64,000 bases of DNA, from assembly GCF_002160015.1 (NCBI RefSeq), contig NZ_NFJT01000018.1, positions 1 through 64,000 of the forward strand. The letters are read 5' to 3'. The translations under genes were made by a program, and so were the position numbers. Source of the DNA: Anaerofilum sp. An201 (GTDB lineage: Bacteria > Bacillota > Clostridia > Oscillospirales > Ruminococcaceae). Below the pieces are notes generated by a model that saw only the letters and a list, made by a program, of their open reading frames with translations, was not told the DNA's origin and ran no database searches. Positions 13,959-22,691 of this stretch are shown piece after piece (position 1 is the stretch's first letter; every line of letters begins with the position of its first letter).

Positions 13959-14512
13959 AAGTATCACTGCCGGTCCCCTCGAACGCGTGCTGCCCCCAGG
14001 CGTTTTACACCTATGGGACCTATAAGGAGGACGGGACCCCGAACTTTGGTCTGTTCTGCTGGTTCGGCTTTTGCTGGGACGGAGAGCTGAGCGTCATGGC
14101 CTGCATCGGAGGCGAAAAGCTGACCAAGGATCGCATCCGCGCCACCGGCCGGTTTTCGGCCAATCTGGTCACGGAGGAGCTGCTCCCCCTTGCCAGCTAT
14201 TTCGGAGCCAAATCCGGCTACGATTCCGACAAGATGCAGGTGGACGCCGCCATTTCCAAAGGGCGCGTTTTGGACGTTCCGGTTTTGGAACAAAGCCCGT
14301 GGATCTTTGAGCTGGAGGTCAAGCAGACGATCCCGCTGGACGACAGCGAAGTTTACATCTGCAAGATCCGGAACACGCTGGTGGAAGAGCGGTTTGCGGA
14401 AAAAGCCAGGGAAAACAAAGGACCGATGCCCGTCGACGAACTCAAGCCGGTGGTGGGCTGGGGCGGCGGCACCTTTTTCAAGGTGGGCGAACGGATCCTC
14501 CCCGATGCCTGA
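13955..14512 (+). CDS. Flavin reductase-like (FMN-binding split barrel) protein
   Basis: 185 aa. It matches the DIM6/NTAB flavin reductase fold: an early CCPQAFYTYGTYKEDGTPNF, WDGELSVMACIGGEKLT, IRATGRFSANLVTEEL and a C-terminal VVGWGGGTFFKVGE. Members bind FMN and reduce flavin or substrates with NAD(P)H. Coupled by ATGA to the MarR gene, so probably its regulated target. The 90 bp after it hold a partial copy of the dispersed repeat and a terminator. Confidence 0.85.
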   Translation: MKVSLPVPSNACCPQAFYTYGTYKEDGTPNFGLFCWFGFCWDGELSVMACIGGEKLTKDRIRATGRFSANLVTEELLPLASYFGAKSGYDSDKMQVDAAISKGRVLDVPVLEQSPWIFELEVKQTIPLDDSEVYICKIRNTLVEERFAEKARENKGPMPVDELKPVVGWGGGTFFKVGERILPDA

Positions 14513-14606
14513 CGAACCAGCGACTGTCTTTGCGCGGCGGGGCAGCTTCTCCTGCAAGGGGAAAGCCTTTGGACAGCGCAGACCATCTCATTTTCCATAC
14601 GCTGTC

Positions 14607-14635
14607 GCCGCAGCCCATCGGGCTGCGGCTTTTTT
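14607..14635 (+). terminator. Terminator of the MarR operon
   Basis: GCCGCAGCCC/GGGCTGCGGC with a 3-nt loop, then T6. Confidence 0.85.
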
Positions 14636-14786
14636 GCGTGCGCGCAGGGGGACGGAAGAATTTGGACGGGTGTTTTGCGCAAAAAACAGCCAATCCGGCG
14701 GTATAAAGGGGCGAAAAATTTACATTTATGTGATACAATAGAACGCATCCCGCAACAAACCCCACCCACAGAAAAGGAGACGCCCC

Positions 14787-17414
14787 GTGGACAAGCCCAA
14801 TGTATCGCCGCACCAGCGGCTGAAAAAGTATGCCTCCCAGGATATCGACGAGATCCGCCAGGAGCTGCACCTGTCGCCGGGCGGCCTGCGCGAAGACCAG
14901 GCCGACCGCATGCGCCGCCGCTATGGCGCCAACCGGGTGGGGTATTCGCTGCGCGCGCCGCTGTGGCACCATTTCGCGCGCGCGTTCGTGAACCCGTTCA
15001 GCATCATCCTGCTGGTGATGGCGGGGGTCACCTTCGCCGCCGACCGCCTGCTGCCCGCCGGTTTCAGCCGCAACGGCGCCACCGTGGCGGTCACCTTGTG
15101 GATGCTGCTGCTCAGCGGCGTCATCCGTCTGGCGCAGGAGCTGCGGGCCGGGCATGACGCCGGCGCGCTGCTGGCGCGCATCCAGACCACCGTACAGGTG
15201 CGCCGGCAGAGCGGCGTGGTGCAGATCCCGGCCGAGGAGCTGGCGGTGGGGGACATCGTTCTGCTGTCTGCCGGCGACCGCGTCCCCGCCGACCTGCGCC
15301 TCACCTGCACACGGGAGCTGTTCGTCTCCCAGTCGGTGCTCACCGGCGAAAGCCGGGTGCTGCAGAAGGGCGCCGCCCCGCTGGACACCGCCGGCCTTTC
15401 CTCGCTGGACAGCTTTTCCAACCTCGCCTTTATGGGCAGCGTGGTGCTCAGCGGCACCGCCGAGGGCATCGTGGTGGAGGTGGGCGCGAACACCGTCTAC
15501 GGCAGCTACCTCCACGAGCTGCAGAAAACCAAGCACAGCTTCGACCAGGGCTCGGCCTCGATCGCGCGGGTGCTGGTGCGCTTTATGGCCGCGCTGGTCC
15601 CCTTCGTCTTTCTGTTCACCGGCCTGACCAAAGGGCACTGGCTGGCCTCGCTGCTGTTCGCCCTGTCGGCGGCGGTGGGCCTCATCCCCGAGCTGCTGCC
15701 GATGGCGATCAACGCCTGCCTCATCAAGGGCGGCCTGCGGATGGGGCGCAGGCAGACCATCGTCAAAAACATCAACGCCATGCAGAGCTTCGGCGGCATG
15801 GACATGCTGTGCGTGGACAAGACCGGCACCCTCACCGGCGACGAGGTGCACCTGGCGCGCTGGGTGGACGTGGCGGGGCAGGAAAGCGACCGGGTGCTGG
15901 ACTATGCCTATCTGAACGGCTTTTATCACTCGGGCATCTCGAACCACCTCGACCAGGCTATCCTGCGATGCAGCCATATCCCCCAGCGGCAGCCGCATTT
16001 CCACGAGCTGGCCGCCTGCACCCACCGCCTGGACGAGCTGCCCTTCGACCATCTGCGCAAGCGGGTGAGCGTGCTGCTGGATGCGCCCGAGGGGCGTCTG
16101 CTGCTCACCAAGGGCAGCGTGGACCAGGTGCTGGGCTGCTGCACCTCCTTCTGGCGCGACGGACAGGCATATCCCATCGACCGCCGGAACCGCGCCGGCC
16201 TGCGCCGCACCGCCGACGGGATGGCGCGGGAGGGGATGAAGGTGCTGGCGGTGGCCTTCCGCCCGGCGGACGGCCTCGACCGGCTGCGCCCGCAGGACGA
16301 GAGCGGCCTGACCCTGCTGGGATACGTGGCGCTGTACGACGCGCCCAAGGCGTCGGCCGCCGCCGCGCTGGAGGCGCTGCGCGGGCTGCATGTGGGGGTC
16401 AAGGTGCTCACCGGCGACCTCAGGGAGGTGGCGCTGTCGGTGTGCGGGCAGCTGGGCGTGCCCGCCGCGCAGGCGCTGACCGGCGAGGAGCTGGAGGCGA
16501 TGGACCCCGCACAGCGGGCGGCGGCGGTGGAGCAGACCTCCATCTTTGCCGAGCTGGCCCCGGCACAGAAGGCGCTGGTGGTGCGCCTTCTGCGGGAAAA
16601 CGGCCACACGGTGGGATTTTTGGGCGACGGCATGAACGATCTGCTGGGCATGGCGGCGTCCGACGTGGGCATCTCGGTGGACACGGCGGTGCCGGCGGCC
16701 AAGGAATGGGCCGACGTGATCCTGCTGAAAAAGGATCTGGGCGTGCTGAAACAGGGCATCCTGGAGGGGCGCCGGGCCTTTGCGAACATGGTGAAGTATG
16801 TGCGCATCACCGCCTCGTCCAACTTCGGCAGCGTGCTGTCGATCGTGCTGGCGGGGGTGCTGCTGCCCGTTGTGCCGATGAGCTCGGTGCAGCTGCTCTG
16901 GCTGCACCTGCTGTACAACATCCTCTGCATGACCCTGCCGTGGGACCGGGTGGACGACGAGGTGCTGGCCCGGCCGTGCGTCTGGTCGGGCCGGACGCTG
17001 GGGCGGTTCATGCGGGTGTTCGGCGCCATCCGCTCGGTGTTCGACCTTGTCTGCTTCGCCTTTTTGTATTTTGTGGTCTGCCCGCCGGCAGTGGAACAGC
17101 GGCAGTTCGTGACGCTGTTCCACACCGGATGGTTCCTGTTCGCGCTGTGGACGCAGGTGGCGGTGCTGCACGTGCTGCGCACCCACCGGACGCCCTTTGT
17201 CAAAAGCCGGGCGTCGGGCGTGGTGTGGGCGGTCACGGCGGCGGGGCTGGCCCTCTGCACCGCGGCGGCCTACACGCCCGCCGGGGCCTGGCTGGGCCTT
17301 GTGCCGCTGCCGGGGATCTATTTCGCCTTCCTGGCGGCGGCGGTGCCGGCCTATCTGCTGACGGTGGGGCTGGCCAAGCGCTGGTATGTAAAGACCTTCG
17401 GCGAGCTGCTCTGA
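14787..17414 (+). CDS. mgtA: Mg2+-type (P3B) P-type ATPase
   Basis: 875 aa. Seen in order: cation-ATPase N-terminus, actuator TGES in VLTGESRVLQ, GLIPELLPMAINACL (PE(M/L)LPM is typical of MgtA/MgtB), phosphorylation site DKTGTLTGDE with D344, nucleotide domain with KGSVDQVL, VLTGDLREVALSV, the hinge FLGDGMNDLLGM, then ASSNFGSVLSIVLA and C-terminal membrane helices. It would import Mg2+ (known of P3B ATPases). Oddity: GDGMNDLLGM replaces the common GDGINDAPAL. The start is GTG 14787 after AAGGAGA. A TACAAT -10 lies at 14734-14739; no Mg riboswitch is evident. Confidence 0.88.
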   Translation: MDKPNVSPHQRLKKYASQDIDEIRQELHLSPGGLREDQADRMRRRYGANRVGYSLRAPLWHHFARAFVNPFSIILLVMAGVTFAADRLLPAGFSRNGATVAVTLWMLLLSGVIRLAQELRAGHDAGALLARIQTTVQVRRQSGVVQIPAEELAVGDIVLLSAGDRVPADLRLTCTRELFVSQSVLTGESRVLQKGAAPLDTAGLSSLDSFSNLAFMGSVVLSGTAEGIVVEVGANTVYGSYLHELQKTKHSFDQGSASIARVLVRFMAALVPFVFLFTGLTKGHWLASLLFALSAAVGLIPELLPMAINACLIKGGLRMGRRQTIVKNINAMQSFGGMDMLCVDKTGTLTGDEVHLARWVDVAGQESDRVLDYAYLNGFYHSGISNHLDQAILRCSHIPQRQPHFHELAACTHRLDELPFDHLRKRVSVLLDAPEGRLLLTKGSVDQVLGCCTSFWRDGQAYPIDRRNRAGLRRTADGMAREGMKVLAVAFRPADGLDRLRPQDESGLTLLGYVALYDAPKASAAAALEALRGLHVGVKVLTGDLREVALSVCGQLGVPAAQALTGEELEAMDPAQRAAAVEQTSIFAELAPAQKALVVRLLRENGHTVGFLGDGMNDLLGMAASDVGISVDTAVPAAKEWADVILLKKDLGVLKQGILEGRRAFANMVKYVRITASSNFGSVLSIVLAGVLLPVVPMSSVQLLWLHLLYNILCMTLPWDRVDDEVLARPCVWSGRTLGRFMRVFGAIRSVFDLVCFAFLYFVVCPPAVEQRQFVTLFHTGWFLFALWTQVAVLHVLRTHRTPFVKSRASGVVWAVTAAGLALCTAAAYTPAGAWLGLVPLPGIYFAFLAAAVPAYLLTVGLAKRWYVKTFGELL

Positions 17415-17431
17415 GCGCCGGGCAGCTGATA

Positions 17432-17520
17432 AAAATGCCCCCTTCGATTTGTGCAGTCTGCACCTGTGAAACCGTGTATAATGGAAGCAGGAAGCGATGC
17501 ACAACGAAAGGGGGCATTTT
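17432..17520 (+). promoter_or_regulatory. Promoter enclosed by a long inverted repeat
   Basis: TATAAT at 17477-17482 lies between a left arm at 17432-17454 (AAAATGCCCCCTTCG...TTGTGC) and a right arm at 17499-17520 (GCACAACGAAAGGGGGCATT). The right arm contains the ribosome site of the MBL gene. The arms can pair only in transcripts that read through from mgtA. Confidence 0.65.
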
Positions 17521-17522
17521 GT

Positions 17523-19121
17523 ATGAAACTCACCTTTTTGGGCGCCAACCACGAGGTCACCGGCAGCTGTACGCTGGTGCAGGCGGGCGGCAAAAACATC
17601 CTCATCGACTGCGGCATGGAGCAGGGGCCGGACGAATACGAGAACCAGCCGCTGCCGCTTGCGCCGGGGGATGTGGACGCGCTGCTGCTCACCCATGCGC
17701 ACATCGACCATTCGGGGCGCATCCCGCTGCTGTGCCGGCAGGGGTTCCGCGGCCCGGTGCTCTGCACGCCGCCCACCGCCAGCCTGTGCGACATCATGCT
17801 GCGCGACTCGGCGCACATCCAGGAGTTCGAGGCCGAATGGCGCAACCGCAAGGCCCGCCGCGCCGGCCTGCCGGAATATGTGCCGCTGTACACGGTGCAG
17901 GACGCGATGAACGCCATGAAGCAGTTCCGCCCCTGCGAATACGACACGGCGGTGCAGGTGTGCGAGGGGGTCACCGCCCGCTTTATCGACGTGGGGCACC
18001 TGCTCGGCTCGGCCAGCATCCTGCTCACCGTGGAAGAGGAGGGGGAGACGCGCCGCATCGCCTTTTCGGGCGACATCGGCAACAAGAACCAGCCGCTGCT
18101 GAAAGACCCCACCTATCTGCACGCCGCCGACGTGGTGGTGATGGAGTCCACCTACGGCGTGCGCAGCCACGGCCCGCAGCCCGACTACCCGGCCCAGCTG
18201 GCCAAGGTGCTGCAGCGCACCTTCGACCGGGGCGGCAACGTGGTGGTGCCCTGCTTCGCGGTGGGCCGCACCCAGGAGATGCTGTATTTCCTGCGCCAGA
18301 TCAAGCAGAACAACCTGGTGCACGGCCACGAGGATTTCCCGGTGTATGTGGACAGTCCGCTGGCGGTGGAGGCCACCGGCATCTTCCGCGAGACCCCGGC
18401 CCCCAACTTCGACGAGGACACCCGCCGCCTTCTGGATTCCGGCATCGACCCGCTGCGCTGCCCGGGCCTTGTGCTGGCGGTGACCAGCGAGGAGTCCCGC
18501 GCCATCAACGCAGACCGCCGCTGCAAGGTGATCCTGTCGGCCAGCGGCATGTGCGAGGCGGGGCGCATCAAGCACCACCTGAAGCACAACCTGTGGCGGC
18601 CGGAGAGCACGATCCTGTTTGTGGGCTACCAGGCCGAGGCCACGCTGGGCCGCGCGCTGGTGGAGGGGGCCACCGACGTGAAGCTGTTCGGCGAAAAGAT
18701 CGAGGTGCGCGCCGAGGTGTGCCGTCTGCCGGGCATGAGCGGCCACGCCGACCGGGAGGGCCTGCTGGAATGGCTGGGGCATTTCGACCCACCGCCCGCC
18801 CAGGTGTATGTGAACCACGGCGACGACGCGGTGTGCGACGAATTCACCGCCCAGCTGTGCCGGATGGGCTACGCCGCCCGCAGCCCCTACAACGGCGCGG
18901 AATACGACCTTGTCACCGGCGAGATGCTGGCCGAGGGCAACCGGGTGCGGCGGGAGCACCGGACCGAGGAGGCCGGGCGCGCCGCAACGATGTTCCGCCG
19001 CCTGGTGGAGGCGGGCAAGCGCCTGATGACGGTCATCAGCCACAACCAGGGCGGCGCCAACAAGGACCTGGCCAAATTCGCCAGCCAGATCGACGCGCTG
19101 TGCGAAAAGTGGGACCGGTGA
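17523..19121 (+). CDS. MBL-fold/beta-CASP RNA-processing-type hydrolase
   Basis: 532 aa. Metallo-beta-lactamase core with HAHIDH (H58, H60, D62, H63), a DVGHLLGSAS ligand region, FSGDIGNKNQPLL, then the beta-CASP domain (~240-370) and RMMBL end (SASGMCEAGRIKHHL, LPGMSGHADREGLLEWL). This is the Ysh1/COG1236 class of putative exonucleases or endonucleases acting on RNA, distinct from RNase J. Zinc-binding residues appear intact. ATG 17523 is set by AAGGGGG. It is followed by a partial dispersed repeat (19135). Confidence 0.9.
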   Translation: MKLTFLGANHEVTGSCTLVQAGGKNILIDCGMEQGPDEYENQPLPLAPGDVDALLLTHAHIDHSGRIPLLCRQGFRGPVLCTPPTASLCDIMLRDSAHIQEFEAEWRNRKARRAGLPEYVPLYTVQDAMNAMKQFRPCEYDTAVQVCEGVTARFIDVGHLLGSASILLTVEEEGETRRIAFSGDIGNKNQPLLKDPTYLHAADVVVMESTYGVRSHGPQPDYPAQLAKVLQRTFDRGGNVVVPCFAVGRTQEMLYFLRQIKQNNLVHGHEDFPVYVDSPLAVEATGIFRETPAPNFDEDTRRLLDSGIDPLRCPGLVLAVTSEESRAINADRRCKVILSASGMCEAGRIKHHLKHNLWRPESTILFVGYQAEATLGRALVEGATDVKLFGEKIEVRAEVCRLPGMSGHADREGLLEWLGHFDPPPAQVYVNHGDDAVCDEFTAQLCRMGYAARSPYNGAEYDLVTGEMLAEGNRVRREHRTEEAGRAATMFRRLVEAGKRLMTVISHNQGGANKDLAKFASQIDALCEKWDR

Positions 19122-19134
19122 ACAGCAAACGCCT

Positions 19135-19229
19135 TCCCCTGGGGAAGGTGCCCCCGAAGGGGGCGGATGAGGTCGAAGCTGCCCCCCTCCTCCGCGCCCA
19201 TCGCTCGGCGCAAAGGGACAGGCCCTCCC
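19135..19229 (-). repeat. Dispersed 150-bp repeat, one-ended copy
   Basis: Holds one terminal module (GCCTTCCCCTGGGGAAGG, then GGGGGCGGATGAGGTCGAAG) and the central CGCTCGGCGCAAAGGGACAG, in inverted orientation relative to 24070 and 58449. The other end is missing. Confidence 0.75.
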
Positions 19230-19296
19230 TATATCTGGTGGAAAAACGGACGGGCACGCCCGGTTTTCCACAAGTTTTTAAAAACTTGTGGAAAAC

Positions 19297-20709
19297 TCAG
19301 TCCCCTTCGCTGGCCAGACGGCGGCCCATCAGCACGCCCATCACGCTGGCCATCATCAGGCCGCGGGTCCAGCCGCTGGAATCGCCCAGACAGGCGAGGC
19401 CGGGCAGACTGGTGTGGAACTGCGGGTCCATCTCAATGCGGTTGGAGTAAAATTTCAGCTCGGGCGAATAGAGCAGCGTCTCGGACGAGGCAAAGCCCGG
19501 CACCACCTGGTCCACCGCCTGGATGAAGTTGATGATGTTGGTCATCGTGCGGTAGGGCATGGCCGAGGTGATGTCGCCCGCCACCGCGTCGGGCAGGGTG
19601 GGGCGCAGGTTGCTGCGGGAAAGCTCCTCCTGCCAGGTGCGCTTGCCGTCCAGGATGTCGCCGTAGCGCTGCACCAGGATGTGGCCCGCGCCCAGCATGT
19701 TGGTCAGCTCGCCCACCTTGCGGGCGTAGTCGATGGGGCGGTCGAAGGGGACGCGGAAGTGGTGGGTGCAGAGGATGGAGAGGTTCGTGTTGCTGGACTT
19801 GGTCTCTTTATAGGAATGCCCGTTCACCACCGCCAGGTCGTTGTCGTAGTTCTCCTGGCTGACAAAGCCGCCGGGGTTCTGGCAGAAGGTGCGCACCTTG
19901 TTTTTGAAGGGCGCGGGGTAGCCGATCAGCTTCGACTCATAGAGGACCTCGTTGACCTCCTCCATGATCTCGTTGCGCACCTCCACCCGCACGCCGATGT
20001 CCACGTTGCCGCTGGAGCGCTCCACGCCGTGCACCCGGCACAGCCCCTCCAGCCAGCCCGCGCCGCGGCGGCCGGCGGCGATCACGGTGTGCGCCGCGCG
20101 GATCTCCTGCCGGTCCTTGCCGGGGTCGCCCGCCCTGTGCACCGTCACGCCCACACAGCGGCCGTTTTCCACGATGAGGTCCTCGCAGTCGGCGCCGAAC
20201 AGCATCTGCACGCCCTTTTCCTCCAGATACTGCTGGATGGCGTAGTAGATCTCCTGGGCCTTCTCGGTGCCCAGATGGCGGATGGGACAGTCCACCAGCT
20301 TCAGGCCGGCGCGGATGGCCCGGCGGCGGATCTGCTTGACCTTCTCCGGCTGGCCGACGCCCTCCACATGGGGGTCGGCGCCGAACTCCAGATAGATGCC
20401 GTCGGTGTAGTCGATCATCTGCTGGGCCAGGTCTGCGCCGATCAGCTCGGGCAGCTCGCCGCCCACCTCGCAGCTCAGGCTCAGCTTTCCGTCCGAGAAG
20501 GCCCCCGCGCCCGAAAAGCCGGTGGTGATATGACAGCAGGGCTTGCAGTTCACACAGTGCCCTGTCTGCGCTTTGGGGCAATGCCGCTGCTGCACCGGGC
20601 GGCCTTTTTCCACCAGCACGATCTCGCGCGGGGCGCCCTTGCGCACCAGCTCCAGCGCGGTGAAGATGCCGGCGGGGCCGGCGCCAACGATCACAACGTC
20701 ACATTTCAT
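19297..20709 (-). CDS. FAD-dependent dehydrogenase (COG2509 type)
   Basis: 470 aa. The N-terminal Rossmann motif VVIVGAGPAGIFTALEL binds FAD. A cysteine cluster CPKAQTGHCVNCKPC at ~45-60 could hold a metal, and GFSGAGAFSDGKL is typical of COG2509. The C-terminal GLACLGDSSGWTRGLMMASV is the second FAD contact. Such proteins are predicted NAD(P)/FAD oxidoreductases without a defined substrate. ATG 20709 has an AGGAGGGC site. Transcription would start near 20915 from the promoter at 20923-20951, leaving a ~200-nt leader. Confidence 0.88.
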   Translation of the reverse strand: MKCDVVIVGAGPAGIFTALELVRKGAPREIVLVEKGRPVQQRHCPKAQTGHCVNCKPCCHITTGFSGAGAFSDGKLSLSCEVGGELPELIGADLAQQMIDYTDGIYLEFGADPHVEGVGQPEKVKQIRRRAIRAGLKLVDCPIRHLGTEKAQEIYYAIQQYLEEKGVQMLFGADCEDLIVENGRCVGVTVHRAGDPGKDRQEIRAAHTVIAAGRRGAGWLEGLCRVHGVERSSGNVDIGVRVEVRNEIMEEVNEVLYESKLIGYPAPFKNKVRTFCQNPGGFVSQENYDNDLAVVNGHSYKETKSSNTNLSILCTHHFRVPFDRPIDYARKVGELTNMLGAGHILVQRYGDILDGKRTWQEELSRSNLRPTLPDAVAGDITSAMPYRTMTNIINFIQAVDQVVPGFASSETLLYSPELKFYSNRIEMDPQFHTSLPGLACLGDSSGWTRGLMMASVMGVLMGRRLASEGD

Positions 20710-20922
20710 TTTTCATTGCCCTCCTGTATGTTTTTGTCCGGGCTTACAGCCGCAAAACGGCGCAAGAAAACGCCGCCCGCGGCTGCCGACAGGCCGTCCT
20801 CCCCCCGGCGGGAGAGGTCCAACTCGCAGTCAGCTGTTCCGGCAGCTGGCAGAAACATCCGTCCGGATCTTGGATGCATCCAAAGCATGGAGCGGCCAGG
20901 CCGCCCCCGGACCCGAGGAGCT
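20710..20922 (-). other. Long structured leader of the FAD dehydrogenase gene
   Basis: No gene. On the minus strand, GTCCGG and CCGGAC close a region holding GCGGC-CTG-GCCGC and TGGAT-GC-ATCCA hairpins. No known riboswitch was recognised. It may be a cis-regulatory RNA. Confidence 0.3.
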
Positions 20923-20951
20923 ATTATGCCACACCCTCCGCCCGAAAGCAA
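20923..20951 (-). promoter_or_regulatory. Promoter of the FAD dehydrogenase gene
   Basis: Minus strand TTGCTT (20946-20951), 17 bp, CATAAT (20923-20928). Confidence 0.5.
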
Positions 20952-21039
20952 GCGAAAAATGTTGGAAGTTTTGTGATTTTCACTTTTGTACAATCCGGCG
21001 CTTTCCCGCTTGGCACAAATGCCCATACCAAAATCCCCT

Positions 21040-21068
21040 TTGCGCCCGCCCGCGCCCTGTGATACAAT
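21040..21068 (+). promoter_or_regulatory. Promoter of the Nudix operon
   Basis: TTGCGC (21040-21045), 17 bp, TACAAT (21063-21068). The ATG at 21108 follows GGGGAGGAAACGAG. Confidence 0.55.
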
Positions 21069-21107
21069 AGAGTCTGCGCGGAGCTGCCGCGCCGGGGAGG
21101 AAACGAG

Positions 21108-21548
21108 ATGAGCATGCTGCTGCGCATGGAACTGACAATGGAAAACGACGAGGTGCTGGTGGTGCCCGGTCCGCTGGTGCCCTTTTTGGAGATCGGGCAT
21201 GTGTGGGACTGGAACGACCCGCTCCCGAGCGGCGAGGACAACATCGTCACCACCTTCGAGCACGCGGTGATCTGCATCGCGGCGCTGGCCGACGGCGTGT
21301 ATCCCACCGCCAGCGGCGTGTCCACGATGGGCCAGCTGGAGCGCATCGCGCGCTTCCGGGACATCAGCTGGATCGACCTGTTCTACGAGGGCGAGGACGC
21401 CCCGCAGAGTTTTTTCGTGCCCTATGAGGACGACCGTCCCACCCCGGTGGGCACCCCCAACCGGCTGATGCAGACCGCCTTCGACGAGGCGGGCAACCTG
21501 TGGATCTACATCGACGGCGACAAGCCGCCGCAGGAGGGCGAAGCATGA
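21108..21548 (+). CDS. Hypothetical acidic protein
   Basis: 146 aa, strongly acidic, soluble, no recognised domain. Notable segments are VVPGPLVPFLEIGHVWDWND and FEHAVICIAALADGVYPTAS. It is the first gene of a three-gene operon; its stop overlaps the Nudix start (ATGA at 21545). Function unknown; operon position suggests a housekeeping link to the Nudix protein. Confidence 0.65.
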   Translation: MSMLLRMELTMENDEVLVVPGPLVPFLEIGHVWDWNDPLPSGEDNIVTTFEHAVICIAALADGVYPTASGVSTMGQLERIARFRDISWIDLFYEGEDAPQSFFVPYEDDRPTPVGTPNRLMQTAFDEAGNLWIYIDGDKPPQEGEA

Positions 21549-22015
21549 ACACGAGCCTTTGTTATCTGGAGCGGGACGGCCGCTGGCTGCTGCTGCACCG
21601 CACCAAAAAACAGCACGACCCCAACGCCGGCAAATGGATCGGGGTGGGCGGCAAGTTCGAGCCGGGCGAAAGCCCCGACGACTGCGTCTGCCGCGAGGTG
21701 CGGGAGGAGACCGGCCTGGTGCTGACCCGCTGGCAGTTCCGGGGGATCGTGACCTTTGTGTCGGACACCTGGCCCACCGAATACATGCACCTGTTCACCG
21801 CCGACGGCTTTTCGGGCGAGATGCGCGCCGACTGCCCCGAAGGGCAGCTGGCCTGGGTGGAGAAGGACAAGGTGGAACAGCTGCCGCTGTGGGAGGGCGA
21901 CCGGGTATTCCTGCGCCTGCTGCGCCGGCGGGAGCGCTTTTTCTCGCTGAAGCTGGTCTATAAAGGCGACGCGCTCACCGGCGCGGTGCTGGACGGCCGT
22001 CCGCTGGAGGTGTAA
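21545..22015 (+). CDS. NUDIX hydrolase (MutT-like)
   Basis: 156 aa. The Nudix box is complete: GGKFEPGESPDDCVCREVRE followed by ETGL, giving GX5EX7REVXEEXGL. The opening LCYLERDGRWLLLHRTKK and W(V)EKDKVEQLPLWEGDR suit the 8-oxo-dGTP diphosphatase MutT/YtkD-like group, so nucleotide-pool cleaning is likely. The start at 21545 is set by the ATGA overlap with the upstream gene; the in-frame region before it is the end of that gene in another frame. Confidence 0.9.
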   Translation: MNTSLCYLERDGRWLLLHRTKKQHDPNAGKWIGVGGKFEPGESPDDCVCREVREETGLVLTRWQFRGIVTFVSDTWPTEYMHLFTADGFSGEMRADCPEGQLAWVEKDKVEQLPLWEGDRVFLRLLRRRERFFSLKLVYKGDALTGAVLDGRPLEV

Positions 22016-22018
22016 AGG

Positions 22019-22465
22019 ATGGAGAAGATCCTGGTGAGCGCCTGTCTTTTGGGGGTGCGCTGCCGGTACGACGGCCGGAGCGTGCCCTGTGAAGCCCTTT
22101 TGCAGCGCCTCGGCGAGCTGGAGGCGGTGCCGGTCTGCCCGGAAATTCTGGGCGGGCTCCCCACCCCGCGCACCCCGGCCGAGCGGCAGGACGGCCGGGT
22201 GGTGGCCAAAGACGGCCGGGACGTCACCGCGCAGTACCGCCGCGGCGCCGGGGAGACGCTGCGGCTGGCCCGGCTGTTCGGGTGCCGGTACGCGCTGCTC
22301 AAGGAGCGCAGCCCCAGCTGCGGCTGCGGGGCCATCTACGACGGCAGCTTCACCGGGACGCTCACCGGCGGCGACGGGACCGCCGCCGAGCTGCTGTGCG
22401 CCAATGGAGTACAGGTGTTTGGGGAGACCCGGCTGGAGGAGCTGCTGGCGCGGCTGAACGGGTGA
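22019..22465 (+). CDS. DUF523 family protein
   Basis: 148 aa. It opens ILVSACLLGVRCRYDGRS, followed by CPEILGGLPTPRTPAER and KERSPSCGCGAIYDG, the three conserved blocks of DUF523. Conserved cysteines suggest metal or redox chemistry; no activity is established. It begins three bases after the Nudix stop and ends the operon, with a terminator 20 bp on. Confidence 0.88.
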   Translation: MEKILVSACLLGVRCRYDGRSVPCEALLQRLGELEAVPVCPEILGGLPTPRTPAERQDGRVVAKDGRDVTAQYRRGAGETLRLARLFGCRYALLKERSPSCGCGAIYDGSFTGTLTGGDGTAAELLCANGVQVFGETRLEELLARLNG

Positions 22466-22485
22466 GGATCCCCCCCTGTCAAAAT

Positions 22486-22519
22486 GCCCGCGGGAGAGGC
22501 GTCTGCCGCGGGCTTTTTT
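22486..22519 (+). terminator. Terminator of the Nudix operon
   Basis: GCCCGCGG/CCGCGGGC around a 12-nt loop, then T6. Confidence 0.85.
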
Positions 22520-22569
22520 GTACCCTTTTCCGGTTTTGGCAAAACGGGGATTTTCTTTGCAAAATCGCA

Positions 22570-22597
22570 TTGACTTTTTGCGCCGCTGCGATATGAT
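22570..22597 (+). promoter_or_regulatory. Promoter of the second MATE gene
   Basis: TTGACT (22570-22575), 16 bp, TATGAT (22592-22597). Confidence 0.6.
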
Positions 22598-22691
22598 AGA
22601 TTGCGTTTGAAATCGCGGAGACACGGCCGCCGCACCCCTTTGCCCGGGGCCGTCCCGCACCCATCCCGAGCAACAAACAGAGGTGTTTCGT

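Noticed and set aside
14513-14786. Mg2+ riboswitch (M-box/ykoK) before the Mg-ATPase gene
   Set aside because: Only a repeat fragment, a terminator and a -10-like TACAAT are seen; none of the M-box conserved segments is present.
14478-19271. 1597-codon open frame on the minus strand
   Set aside because: It is antisense to the Mg-ATPase and MBL genes, has His/Gln/Arg-rich composition without domains, and arises because GC-rich third positions leave few stops on the opposite strand.
20706-21263. Minus-strand frame extending the FAD dehydrogenase region
   Set aside because: No ribosome site or domain; it covers the leader and the antisense of the 146-aa gene.
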